A stretch of DNA of 64,000 bases from Aradus depressus (taxonomy: Eukaryota; Arthropoda; Insecta; Hemiptera; Aradidae): positions 14,890,222 to 14,954,221 of the forward strand of contig OY759222.1 of NCBI GenBank assembly GCA_963662175.1, given 5' to 3'. Positions 12,901 to 20,807 of the stretch are shown in pieces. Within the stretch, counting starts at the first letter, position 1, and each line of letters starts with the position of its first letter. The translations under genes were made by a program, and so were the position numbers. The notes under the pieces were generated by a model. That model was not told the origin of the DNA and made no database searches. It saw only the letters and a program-made list of their open reading frames with translations.

Positions 12901-15900
12901 TTTTTTTATGATTTTATTTGTATATAGTGTAGATGTGTTAATTTAGGTTTAGAGGAATGTATGCTAGTATAAAAGGATTAAGAGTGGATGATCGCGATAG
13001 TATGTAGGAATTTGTTTACTTTAAAATAATTATATTATAAAATTTTTTTTGTGTTTCGAACTAAATATGTAACAATTGAATTAGGATTTAATGAAAAATG
13101 TAAGACCGTAGGAAAAGAAAGATAGGTGGATATGATGGCAAGTTAATATATACGGAGTCGACGATTTTTTTTTAAGGGTAGAGAATGAAAAGATGATGAT
13201 TATTCGCGGGAAGAATTAAGAATTTTATAAATAGTTTCATCTAGATATGTTTGTTTGAGATAAAAGGGGATATAATATGATTAATAATAAAATAATTAGA
13301 ATACATGGGGATAATTTTTCTTAGAGACTTACCAGACGTTACTGAAAACTTAGATGTTGAGGAAGTTATTGAGGAAGTTAGAGCTATTAGAGAATAGATA
13401 GCTAGATATTTATATTTTTTGTGAGATAGCCTACCCAAGGAAGGGAGGATCCACATTTTCTGCGACGATATATAAGAATAATAATCTACGATGATATAAG
13501 AAGTTATTAGGGATTTTTTTTGAGATTAGGAAGTTGAAGTTTTTTTTTTTTTTTTTGAGCTATAGGAGGAGTTAGGGAATGGGCGAAGGCCTAGGTAACG
13601 TCGAAATAATGGGATAAGGAATATTTATACTTTGTAGGGGGGAATTTTGTAACTTGAGAAGTTGACATAGGAAGTTGAATTTTAATTGAACCAAAGATAT
13701 GTGAAGAAATATTTAGAAAATGATGATGAGGAATGAGGAACTGAATTTCGAAAGGCAACCCAATTATTATTTTTTTATTTATGATTTGAAGTAGAATATA
13801 AATTTTTTTTTGAGATTAAGATAGAAAGAAAGATGGAAAGTAAGAAAAGATATTAAGTGGTGAAGCGGCAATATTATAATTAAATATAAATTTGGTTTGT
13901 TTTGGGACATATGTCCAAAGGATATTAATTACAGTAAAGTTTGCATTTAGGTAATAATATGTTCAATATTTTTTTATATATGAAATTTAAAAGACAATTT
14001 TATTTGTCTTCCGCTCGTCCAAATTGTAAAGGACTGAGCTCAGTTTATAATTAGTGTGTAAAGAATTTTTTTTTTTGTAAATTTGTTGTAAATGACAGTG
14101 GGGAATGAAGTGAAGTGACAGGTGCGAGATGAATTTTTGTTGAGGTGGTTTGTGAGCGTAGAGACACCCAAAAGTGCCGGTTCACGACGACCAATTGGAG
14201 GACGACAGGAGTGGATGAAGGCGAAAAAAGGACCAGGATAAAATAGATGAAGAGGGAACTTTTGGAACAAAAATTGTGATTCTAGAAACACAATTTTCGT
14301 TCCAGAAAAAATAGGAGAAGGCAATGTAATATAAACAAGCCCGTTGCCAAGGCTTGTTATTAGCCACGATATATTTTTTTTATCAAACCGAATTTAGAAG
14401 AACAAAACAAGTTTAAGAAGAAAGGAGGAATAACTTCAAAAGGAAGAAAAGGTGGCTGTAGGCCTAACCTTACAGTTATCAACAAATGTTTTAAATAATA
14501 ATTACAAGATCCACCGACTTCAAAAGGAAACTAAATTTTCAGAAGGGATTAATTTAGCACCCAGAAACAAAATGAAACAGCTAAAAGAAGAAGAATGAAG
14601 AAAATTTCAGGAAAATATAAGCAAAATTAAGAAAAGGTCAATAATTAAAAAACGAGTCGGTAGAAAGTTGTGAAAATTTTTAGGAAAAGACAGTTAATTA
14701 TTAAGAAAAGATTAAAGAAGAAAAAGAAGAGAAAAACTGCCCACATCAGAAAGAAAAGCCAGCTCAAAATTTTGAAAAGGAAGCCTGTTCCAAAAATGAT
14801 CCAATCATAGAGGACGGATCCAATCCAAGGCTGTAGAATGATCCGAAAGTGTATTTCACCGAAGTTTGAATACTGTTTTTGAAAAAAGTAGGAGTCCAAT
14901 TGAAAATCAAAACCGCAGAAAATTAAAAGAATATTTAATAAGAAAGAAGAAAAAGAAACGAAGGAAGAAGACGCAAAAAAACTTTGTAAAGTTGAAAATT
15001 ATCAAGTTCAAGAAAACAAAACAGCGACGGAAAGACAATATCAAGCTACCATTTCGAAGGTGTAAGGCAGTTGTCCTCCAGTCTTGGTATAGGACAAACC
15101 TGTGTTCCGAGGTGTCTAATTTAAAAGTTATAACTCTTGAAAAAGTGGTGGAAAGTGGAATAGAATGTAAAGTAACATTGAAAAGAGGCGAACTGATGGA
15201 GGATGTAAATTTTTTTGTTTAATATTTGTATGTAAATAATGTTAATTTTTAATTTAGTTCAATGGCGTCATGAACGTGAGTAACCTTTATATTTTTTTTT
15301 AAATGGCTGATCAGCAAATTATAAATAAATTTTTCCAATTTTTGTAAATTCATAACCATGTTTTAATTTCTTTTTAATTCCCCAAAATCTCTCTCAATGA
15401 AATTCACATTTCAAAACTCATAGGCCTTGCGAATCAACACCTTTGCGATAAGCGCCAATCGTTATCGGGACACAATATTTAATAATCTTAATTTTCAGAA
15501 TCACACCGGGAGACCTTTGGATTTTTGGATTGGTGCAAGTAACGTAGTTTGAAAATTTTACAGAGTTATTTATAACATATGTTTTTCATTTTTTTTAAGA
15601 GCTTCACTCAACCATATGGTAGATTATTTTATTTTTAAAATTATAGAGTCAATTAACTTAAATTTTTTTATTATTGTTCAAAATTTTATTCATTTTTTTT
15701 AATTTATTGTGAAAGGCAACAAGTAAATATATTTAATAAAAAACCTTTCAGAGTGCAATACACAATTAAATCATGCGCTGTGACTTCCATTTTGTTAGGC
15801 TGACGTTTGTTTCGATATTATGTGCAATGTCTTAACAAGGTGTTCTTTAATAAAGTTCCTCTTCAATAAAGTTAGTTCTGAGTAAGTTATTAGTAAGTTA

Positions 15901-17855
15901 ATTGCTTATTACATACAAGTTGCCCAGAACGTGATATTGCACACACTCTCCATAGAGAAAGACTTCCGAATTTCTTCTTACTTTTTCGTCATTTTTTGTT
16001 ATGCAAGTATGAAAATTATTTTGATCGTATAGGTTTTCATATTTCACTGTGTGTAAAGTAAATTTTTTTTTTAACGGTACGGACAATAAATTGTTCTCAT
16101 CATTAATGAACTGATACAAGTTGTTTATAATCCAAGGTGATTCATGAACAGTTTCTGCAATAACGTTCATTACACAACTACAATTTCCTTACATTATCTT
16201 TGTCACAGATTTCGAGTAGTAGCCGTGAAGCAGCCGTTCTGCTCGCGTGTCTTTCAATAATTTGAAAAACAGGAATATCTTACTTGGCAGGATGACTGTC
16301 GGGTACACTTGCAACTTCTACGAAGACGAACTAAATTTTTAAACGACAAAATGCGCAGCGGAGCGCGCGCGGGCTCAGCTAGTATAAATATAAATTACCA
16401 CATAATAAATGTTTTCTACCATTTTTATGCAAGTTTTAGCACTCCCCATAAACAAAATGGCGTATGTATCAAATTGATACATGTGGCCTGTATTTATAAA
16501 GCAAAAAAACAATTCTCCAGAACTAAAAAACAACAATAAATTTATACAATAATAAAATGTATACACTTAAATTGAGGAAATCTAAAGCAGGCCCTACACT
16601 ATCAATCCGCTTGATCAAAACAGAGCGTCAAGCGATGGCGTCAAGCGTGATTGATGATCTAGGAACCCGTTTAACGCTTGAGTCAAGCCTTGACGGTGAT
16701 TGCTGGAAAGTTTGAATGACTCAAGCGGCTGGGCGGAGCGCTTGATAGTCTAGAGCAATTTCGATAAAGCATTGCGTCAGTCACCTGCTCGACACCAACG
16801 ATGGAGGGTCGTCCGCTCGCTTCCGAAGGCTCGGACGTCGTAGATAATAATGCCGATCGAGAATTTATTAGCTCCCTCATTATATCGTGATTGTCCGGAG
16901 TTGTGGAAAGTTAAAATTAAGGACTATTTCAATAAAAATAAAAGAAGTGCGTCACTACAAAAAATAATGAGGGCGTTAAAACTGTTGAAACCTCATTACA
17001 CGGTTGAAAAATTAAAACAGAAAATCAATGTATTAAGAACAAATTTTAATAGGGAGTTTAAAATGATTGAGGCAAAAAAAGTTTCGGGGGCGTCAACTGA
17101 CGACATACCTGAATCTACGCTCTGGTATTACCACGACCTTTCCTTCATAAAAGATCAGATTGAAATAGCACCAACTTCAGAGGTACGACCAACGTCGTTT
17201 CCTCTGGATCTTTTTTTTCCGCTTCAGAGCAACAAGTGTCAAGATGAGAAACCCTAAATCCTGATTCGAAACCATGGTATCTACACAACACCGATTCACT
17301 ACAGCCCAGGAGGAGCAGTTCTTTAGTCGAAAACTCCGTTACAAGTGAGTGTTGATGAAAAGATTGATGGGATGCTTGATGCGCGTGTCACCGTTTTGAC
17401 CAAGCGGATTGATAGTGTAGGGCCTGCTTTAGGGTCGATGACCGCAGCCAAGAAGATGGATATAACATTGAAAGATGTTATACTTGTTTTTCGCGGGAAC
17501 TTTGAATGCTGATTATTGTTTGTGGTGGAGAGAGGCCATCCAAGGTCAACTCCCCATTTGAACTGCCTGAAAACCTTGTATTAGATCTATACCAGAACCC
17601 TAAACCATTCATCTCTATTTGTATCAAATTGATACATATGGCCCCAGGTAGTAGGCACGAAATATATCATACTATACATATGGCGCTCAACGTGTTAAGA
17701 AATCTCATTATACATATTTTTCCAAATGTATTTTTTTTTTTTAAACTAAACGTAAAAATTTTTTTTGTTTTTATTTTATTTCAGGGACTCGTGGAAAAGA
17801 GGTTACAACCTGTCTTCTCAACCCTTCTCAAGGTTCTTCCAAAAAGTCATGCTAG
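992..17855 (+). CDS. Regucalcin-like (SMP-30/gluconolactonase family) gene A, 3' part: last three exons
   Basis: Three exons are visible at 992-1104, 1213-1411 and 17785-17855 (stop TAG), each with AG/GT borders. Earlier exons lie left of the window. The first visible exon carries the family motif PDGMTIDADDNLWIA, whose first Asp is a metal/catalytic ligand in SMP-30 proteins (six-bladed propellers binding a divalent metal). The second contains SCTFGGKGLRTLYVT. The last ends in SSKKSC. Exon lengths (113, 199, 71 nt) and phases equal those of genes B and C (C's last exon is 77 nt). The final intron is 16.4 kb because a Helitron, a 2.4-kb duplication and other elements sit in it. A possible poly(A) signal AATAAA is at 17962. 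Family members are lactonases or calcium-binding proteins; the substrate here is not known. Confidence 0.85.
1412..2069. other. Intron sequence before the Helitron
   Basis: AT-rich intron of regucalcin gene A between its second visible exon and the Helitron 5' end. The only ORFs are short and without recognisable content. I see no repeat border or gene. Confidence 0.5.
2600..3500 (+). repeat. Degenerate tandem array inside the Helitron leader
   Basis: Blocks such as GTAGTTGACAATTTGCATTT recur near 2889, 3035, 3173, 3294 and 3395, spaced about 100-145 bp. They alternate with blocks like GTTGACTATTTGGATTTT. The copies are diverged. The array ends just before the transposase ORF, where it may act as an internal leader or promoter region; that role is inferred. 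Confidence 0.7.
3646..7941 (+). CDS. Helitron Rep-helicase (HUH endonuclease + PIF1-type helicase)
   Basis: A single uninterrupted ORF of 1,431 residues. The ATG at 3646 (MAPRKRQF) is chosen because upstream in-frame sequence lacks another ATG and is low-complexity. A basic N-terminus is followed by a Cys-rich block (CSFCSARKF..MCC) near residues 85-105. The Rep nuclease has the HUH pair in GLPHAHILIWL (H512, H514) and the two catalytic tyrosines in YICKY (Y651, Y655). The helicase has Walker A GGTGKT (1006-1011), Walker B WDEC (D1086, E1087), and a C-terminal motif KSQGQSL followed by YVACSR. All catalytic motifs needed for rolling-circle transposition are present without stop or frameshift, so the protein could be functional. 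Length is in the usual range for animal Helitrons. Confidence 0.95.
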   Translation: MAPRKRQFIGRDSNSSSRSKKRREAESAEQASHRLQEERRRYTLQPRRQPADLELAGFNYEQDVDYHMHPSILIGEMSIICSFCSARKFKNEAPGMCCSNGKVKLTPLKNPPEPLLTLTSGCTAQSKSFLQNIRKYNSCFQMTSFGAKEIQEGGFMPTFKVQGQIYHRAGSLLPLPEQDAQFLQIYFLGDTDLETDRRCAIIPGVDREIVRQLQDLLHQSNALVRIFETALDQMPSDDYKVIIKADKTPTREHERRFNIPTISEVAIVIVGQQFDRRDIILHKRGDNLQRIAETHRSYDALQYPLLFWEGEDGYHFNIFQVDPETGAPTKKKVSAMNFYAYRLMMRSGTNYLLRCGRLLQQYVVDMYAKIETERLLYLRLNQTKLRSEEYIHLRDSLASDRNVSDVGRMVILPATFTGSPRHMHEYAQDAMAYVRHYGRPDLFITFTCNPKWPEITHHLLPGQTANDRHDLTARIFKQKLNKMMDAIKKLHIFGDVRCFMYSIEWQKRGLPHAHILIWLKEKIHSNRINNIISAELPNQESDPLLFQTISTSMIHGPCGHLNPSAPCMKDGHCTKKYPREFTLETETGHDGYPKYRRRQPEDGGNVTTVKVKNQEIQVDNSWVVPYSPLLSKMFQAHINVEFCNSVKSIKYICKYINKGSDMAVFGFANENDEIAQYQMGRYVSSNEAFWRILSFPIHDRHPTVVHLSVHLENGQRVYFTEANARERAENPQHTTLTAFFQLCTDDPFARSLLYSEIPRFYTWNTLKKQFFKRKQGTIVPGTDAKESDALGRVYTIHPTNAECYYLRMLLHQVKGPTSFEALRTVDGQVCQTYREACHKYGLLEDDSHWDTTLSDAALTSFPSQLRSLFAIILTTCTPSNPKNLWEKYKDSFSEDFLHRARRTSNDPDLQYSIRIYNLALIDIEDKCMSINNKTLNDLGLVSPTRDGMDITDRDILRETSYDTEALRVFVETNKQRLVPDQRLAYDYIMQHVANDEGGLFFLDAPGGTGKTFLINLILADIRKDNKIGLAIASSGIAATLLPGGRTAHSALKLPLNLATSDSPICNVSKSSGQGHVLKICKIIIWDECTMAHKKALEALDRTLRDIRGINEPMGGAFVLIAGDFRQTLPVIQRGTAADELHACLKASYLWRNVQKLTLNTNMRVVLGGDDTAGPFAQKLLQIGEGKFPTTLMSEISFSPDFCNVVPTIEELIDKVFTHIISNYKNHTWLCERAILAPRNDDVNNINTIVLGTLPGELTTYKSIDTVLDQDQAVNYPTEFLNSLEPPGFPPHMLRLKKGCTIILLRNLNPPKLCNGTRLAVKNLLPNVIEATILTGAAKGEDIFIPRIPMIPSDMPFDFKRLQFPVRLAFAMTINKSQGQSLKVAGINLEKPCFSHGQLYVACSRVGSPKNLYIYSPNNTTKNIVYPTALDN
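8057..10489 (+). repeat. Left copy of an identical 2,433-bp direct repeat
   Basis: The segment is repeated at 14325-16757 with a constant offset of 6,268 bp and, as far as I can read, no differences. It starts within the Helitron 3' region, includes the Helitron terminus (10111-10114) and 200 bp of flank, and ends 173 bp into a TIR element whose right half is found only after the other copy. It starts TG and ends CA as LTRs do, but no target-site duplication or primer-binding site is seen. Lysine-rich ORFs inside (for example 8598-8954) are not convincing genes. Confidence 0.9.
10490..14324. other. 3.8-kb unique insert between the two identical repeats
   Basis: This stretch separates the two 2,433-bp repeats. 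It contains a 365-residue coiled-coil ORF (10763-11860). From 11861 to 14324 I see no gene: the sequence is AT-rich, with a short repeated block around GACCGAACTAGT at 12155-12200 and a GC-richer patch at 12420-12730. The last bases before the right repeat are purine-rich (AGAAAAAATAGGAGAAGG). No reverse transcriptase, integrase or transposase is visible. Confidence 0.6.
10763..11860 (+). CDS. Unrecognised 365-residue protein with acidic N-terminus and coiled coil (Gag-like?)
   Basis: An open frame from ATG 10763 to TGA 11860. It begins MPTTRGESK, then an acidic stretch with many Glu/Asp to about residue 50 and a Lys/Glu-rich stretch to about 70. Residues 75-140 form heptad-like repeats (LESKMEGLETNLKREM, then related IETNLSGVETNLSSK units) expected to make a coiled coil. 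The middle is Asn/Glu/Lys-rich. The last 120 residues look globular (KVELRKYDSMTVVHEWKNYL; RLRKILFSVGGKIFEDI). I do not recognise the family. Position between two long direct repeats, the N-terminus and the coiled coil recall Gag proteins of LTR retroelements, but there is no Cys-His knuckle and no pol gene follows, so this is a guess. It may instead be a gene of a non-autonomous element. Confidence 0.45.
   Translation: MPTTRGESKRMLEVEAEQNSTVGSDDSRADTDSFEGEMEGVDKDIVATVEEEKEIKVEKKEKVEEKPNKMDRFMEFLTQKFTNLESKMEGLETNLKREMGDKLRNIETNLSGVETNLSSKIDEQNQILSRMINESRKDIENVRENSSRSIGNSERNLNVNERCDNSIENIEDQKNVENIENKSKERKVQTVEVEKETNLENLVEEVKIVSEISSRNSLESERTDLTVKRNFQSRVKSVKKFLSKGEIIMNYQLVQTKVELRKYDSMTVVHEWKNYLRKNLHETSYQVEDIFRIQYRRTEVKIYEIRGNEKNDAVLTDRLRKILFSVGGKIFEDIIRRGIKKKSGAPLRLCNYLIASAELTVSNYF
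14325..16757 (+). repeat. Right copy of the identical 2,433-bp direct repeat
   Basis: Identical partner of 8057-10489. It contains the Helitron 3' region with a second Helitron terminus at 16379-16382 and, unlike the left copy, continues into the complete TIR element 16585-17429. Read together, the uninterrupted ancestral order would be Helitron, this repeat, then the rest of the TIR element. Confidence 0.9.
16585..17429. mobile_element. Non-autonomous PIF/Harbinger-like element carrying a MADF ORF
   Basis: Terminal inverted repeats of about 37 bp with one mismatch begin AAGCAGGCCCTACACTATC and are flanked by TA on both sides. Several CAAGCG/CGCTTG motifs lie next to the left end. The 845-bp element has an ORF encoding a MADF domain (16850-17257) but no nuclease. 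Harbinger elements normally encode a nuclease plus a Myb/SANT- or MADF-type DNA-binding partner, so this looks like a deletion derivative that kept the partner. Its left 173 bp are duplicated at 10317-10489. Confidence 0.7.
16850..17257 (+). CDS. MADF-domain DNA-binding protein of a Harbinger-like element
   Basis: An open frame of 135 residues starting at ATG 16850. Residues about 5-105 form a MADF domain: YRDCPELWKVKIKDYFNK with the paired tryptophan/aromatic pattern, a basic helix (KLKQKINVLRTNFNRE) and the closing STLWYYHDLSFI. It resembles the broken MADF protein of the Harbinger remnant at 33487-35876 (CPELWK vs LPELWK; SGAS before the final aromatic block). The frame ends soon after a Ser/Pro/Thr linker and lacks the C-terminal region, which might lie in another exon. 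In Harbinger transposons this kind of protein recruits the nuclease to the ends; that role is inferred here. Confidence 0.65.
   Translation: MPIENLLAPSLYRDCPELWKVKIKDYFNKNKRSASLQKIMRALKLLKPHYTVEKLKQKINVLRTNFNREFKMIEAKKVSGASTDDIPESTLWYYHDLSFIKDQIEIAPTSEVRPTSFPLDLFFPLQSNKCQDEKP
17433..17784. other. End of the last intron of regucalcin gene A
   Basis: AT-rich intron with a pyrimidine tract before the acceptor at 17783-17784. A short motif ATCAAATTGATACAT is shared with the flank after the Helitron terminus. No gene is seen. Confidence 0.5.
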
Positions 17856-18040
17856 GTGGTAATATTGGAAGAATTCACAAGAAACAGACATATTTAAATT
17901 GCTTGCTGCCGAATGCTGGAACTGGAACGCTATGTCAACTTCTTTCAACGATGATATTGAAATAAACCATTCCTCTTCTATATTTTTTAACTTTTTTTCT
18001 ATATCCAAGATATTCTGTTGTAATATTTTATATGATCAGA

Positions 18041-18327
18041 GGACGCTGGTAGCTCAGTGGTATGCGTGCTTGCTTACTAAGCTCAAGGTCGCGGATTCAA
18101 AACCCGGCCGAGGCTACCTTCCAGATAAAATAAACTTAAGCATGCCGTCCTTCGGATGGAACGTAAAGCGATGGTCCGGAGTCAGCGACCCTAGGTAGGG
18201 TAGGCAAAATTTAGGACTCCTATAGTAGAGTCGGGCTCATATCTACCGGAGTGACGAAAGAGCGCTCTAGTAGTAGGCGATATGACCTTGTAGTTAAAGC
18301 CCGGGCATTAGTCATAACAACTAACTT
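18041..18327 (+). mobile_element. tRNA-derived SINE family 1, diverged copy
   Basis: The head has an A-box-like TAGCTCAGTGGTATGCG and a B-box-like GATTCAAAACCCGG, as in tRNA-derived SINEs. It is followed by the family's central block CCGTCCTTCGGATGG and 3' block AAAGCCCGGGCAT. It has internal deletions. The copy lies 3' of regucalcin gene A. Confidence 0.85.
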
Positions 18328-18690
18328 AAATAAAGAAAAAAGTGCTTTCGGTACTGCGACCATCTTCAGCCACGACTTAACGAGTACTAAATGGAAATTC
18401 AACCAGCCTACAATTCAAATTGCCCCCTTTTCCAGCACAAACGGGGTTTTTCCCTGTCTCTCCTGAACAGTGAAGTCTTAAAAACATGGAAAACATTAAA
18501 AATAAAATTGCGTCTCAATTTGAAATCTTAATAATAAAAGAAAAATTTTAAACAGTATTAGTGCTGAATATATTACAAATATATATAATATATGAAATAA
18601 ATTAAAACTGACATTAATAAATATATGAATAAAAATACGAAGTTATGAGAAAGTATGTACATACTTATACACAAAGACTGGAGGATTACA

Positions 18691-19019
18691 GGTCTGGTTA
18701 GGTTTTATGACTCATGCCTGGGCTTTAACTACGAGGTCATATCGCCTACTACCAGAGCGCTCATTTGTCACTCTGGTGGACATGAGCTCGACTCTACTAT
18801 GGAAGTACTAAATTTTACCTACCCTAAATTTTTATTCACCTAGGGTAGGGATCGTACAGGCTCGGGACCATCGCTTAACGTCCCATCCGAAGGACGGCGT
18901 GCTTAAGTTTATTTTACCTCCCAGATAAAATAAACTAAGAGCCTCGGTCGGGTTTCGAACCCACTTTCTTGAGCTCAGAAGTCAAGCACGCATACCACTG
19001 AGCTACCGACACCCTCCTA
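18691..19019 (-). mobile_element. tRNA-derived SINE family 1 with target duplication
   Basis: Near-full-length copy on the - strand. The tail (GGTTAGG as read on +) is at the left, and the tRNA-like head with the B box as GGTTTCGAACCC on + is at the right. GAGGATTACA (18681-18690) and GAGGATTATA (19020-19029) form a 10-bp target duplication with one difference. Confidence 0.88.
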
Positions 19020-19079
19020 GAGGATTATATTATTGACGATGGAGTTTGGATTGTAAACTTCTTGAACTTCCATTTAGTA

Positions 19080-19855
19080 TTTGAATAAAAATATCGATAC
19101 CTACTTGTATCGATTGAATCGAATAGTTCGTCGTAATTAATTTTTAAAAATGTATAAGTCTATATACATATTAATAAAAATCTAGATATTAATAACTATT
19201 CGCATTCCCACAATATTTCACACAACACTTTTTACAAGTCGCTGAGACCGAATCGTTCTAATAATCGTTGGACGAGGCATTATAATTTGTAATTGACAAA
19301 ATGGATTGTAAAAATAAAATAAAATGCTGAAATAGTATTCACATTCACGGTTCTATTCAAAATTCGTAGCCCGACCGGGAGGTAAAATAAACTTAAGCAC
19401 GCCGTCCTTCGGATGGGACGTTAAGCGATGGTCCCGAGCCTGTACGATGTCAGGTACTCGTTAAAGACCCCTTACCCTAGATGAATAAAAATTTAGGGTA
19501 GGCAAAATTTAGGACTCCCACAGTAGAGTCGGGCTCATGTCCACCAGAGTGACGAAAGAGCGCTCTGGTAGTAGGCGATATGACCTCGTAGTTAAAGCCC
19601 GGGCATGAGTCATAAAACCTAACCTAACCTATACAAATAAAAGAAAATTGTAAGAAATTAAACGGTGAACGATTTTGATTAATTGAAAAATGTAAATAAT
19701 TTTTTTTTAATTGTTGAAATAGAAACTAATACTTTTAATCAATACAAGTACTATCTATTTGATGCCTACTTGTTATCGAAAGAAAAGTATCGATACCAGA
19801 AGTACTTGGTATCGGCCAAGAGTATCAATACTTTACTTGTATCGATAGATTCCTA
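19080..19855. mobile_element. hAT-like element copy 1, interrupted by a SINE
   Basis: The right end reads TTGTATCGATAGATTCCTA and matches the right end of the fuller copy at 24345-25306. Interior matches include CACTTTTTACAAGTCGCTGAGA and GTAATTGACAAAATGGA. The left end is incomplete. A family 1 SINE replaces part of the middle (19364-19632). Confidence 0.6.
19364..19632 (+). mobile_element. tRNA-derived SINE family 1, 5'-truncated
   Basis: Starts within the B-box region (GTAGCCCGACCG), skips part of the body and continues to the tail, which ends in CCTAACCTAACC. It interrupts the hAT-like element copy 1. Confidence 0.85.
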
Positions 19856-19895
19856 GCAATACCGAAAGTACTCCCATATCATCATATAATATATG

Positions 19896-20052
19896 AAAAA
19901 AATTAATCAAATCCATCAAGCCGTTCGTGAGTAATAGCGGTACAACGCACAGACATTTTCAGATTTATATATATTATATAAATCTGAAAATGTCTGTGCG
20001 TTGTACCGCTATAACTCACGAACGGCTTGATGCATTTGATTAATTTTTTTTT
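19896..20052. repeat. Near-perfect 157-bp palindrome (foldback)
   Basis: The two arms of about 75 bp match with two mismatches around a centre near 19974 (TATATATTATATA). The arms contain CAAGCCGTTCGTGAGT and GCGCACAGACATTTTC-like text (as GCACAGACATTTTCAG). Such a sequence could extrude a long hairpin. It could be two inverted copies of a retroelement 3' end, or a foldback MITE. Confidence 0.85.
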
Positions 20053-20215
20053 TAATTTGTTCGTCATCGTCTGTGGAAGGTTATAGGCGTATTAGTACCT
20101 CAATATCTGGTCCATCCCAGCATCCACCCACGCAATCTTTGTAACTCAAAAACCACTGCAAGTTTTTGATTAATGAGGAATCTTTTTGAATAGATAAGTT
20201 TTATCTACCGGAAGG

Positions 20216-20566
20216 GAGGGCGCCGGTAGCTCAGTGGTATGCGTGCTTGACTTCTGAGCTCAAGGTCGTGGGTTCGTAGCCCGACCGAGGCCCTTAGTTT
20301 ATTTTATCTGGGAGGTAAAATAAACTTAAGCACGCCGTCCTTCGGATGGGACGTTAAGCGATGGTCCCGAGCCTGTACGATGTCAGGTACTCGTTAAAGA
20401 CCCCTACCCTAGATGAATAAAAATTTAGGGTAGGCAAAATTTAGGACTCCTACAGTAGAGTCGGGCTCATGTCCACCAGAGTGACGAAAGAGCGCTCTGG
20501 TAGTAGGCGATATGACCTCGCAGTTAAAGCCCGGGCATGAGTCATAAAACCTAACCTAACCTAACC
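20216..20566 (+). mobile_element. tRNA-derived SINE family 1, full length with 12-bp target duplication
   Basis: Best reference copy of the family. The head GGGCGCCGGTAGCTCAGTGG contains the A box and GGTTCGTAGCCCG is the B-box region. The body contains CCGTCCTTCGGATGGGACG and the 3' block AAAGCCCGGGCATGAGTC, and the tail has three CCTAA units. It is flanked by TCTACCGGAAGG at 20204-20215 and 20567-20578, proving insertion by target-primed reverse transcription. Length is about 350 bp. Confidence 0.95.
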
Positions 20567-20807
20567 TCTACCGGAAGGTTAAGGTCTATTTTTTAATCAA
20601 CCCCTGGTCCATCCCAGCATCCACTCACGCAAACTCGAAAACCATTGCAACGATTAATGAGAAATCTTTTTGAATAAATTAGTTTTAGCTCCAAAGCTAG
20701 CGTTACTACAGTTGAAGGACTATAAGCCTTATTCCGTATGAATAATTGAAAATTATAACATCATGAATGTACTGTCGAGGAACTGAATAGCCTTATAGGA
20801 GATATTG

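Noticed and set aside
8057..16757. LTR retrotransposon with 2.4-kb LTRs (TG...CA) around the 10763-11860 ORF
   Set aside because: No target duplication, no tRNA primer-binding site after the left copy, no pol gene. The repeats also contain a Helitron terminus and half of a TIR element, which an LTR should not share by chance. Kept only as an alternative in the findings.
19618..19632. Interstitial telomere (CCTAA repeats)
   Set aside because: Only 2-4 units and always at the 3' end of a SINE body, so it is the SINE tail.
20216..20300. tRNA gene (A and B boxes, GGTTCGTAGCCC)
   Set aside because: The cloverleaf is not intact and the same head is always attached to the SINE body, so these are SINE promoters, not tRNA genes.
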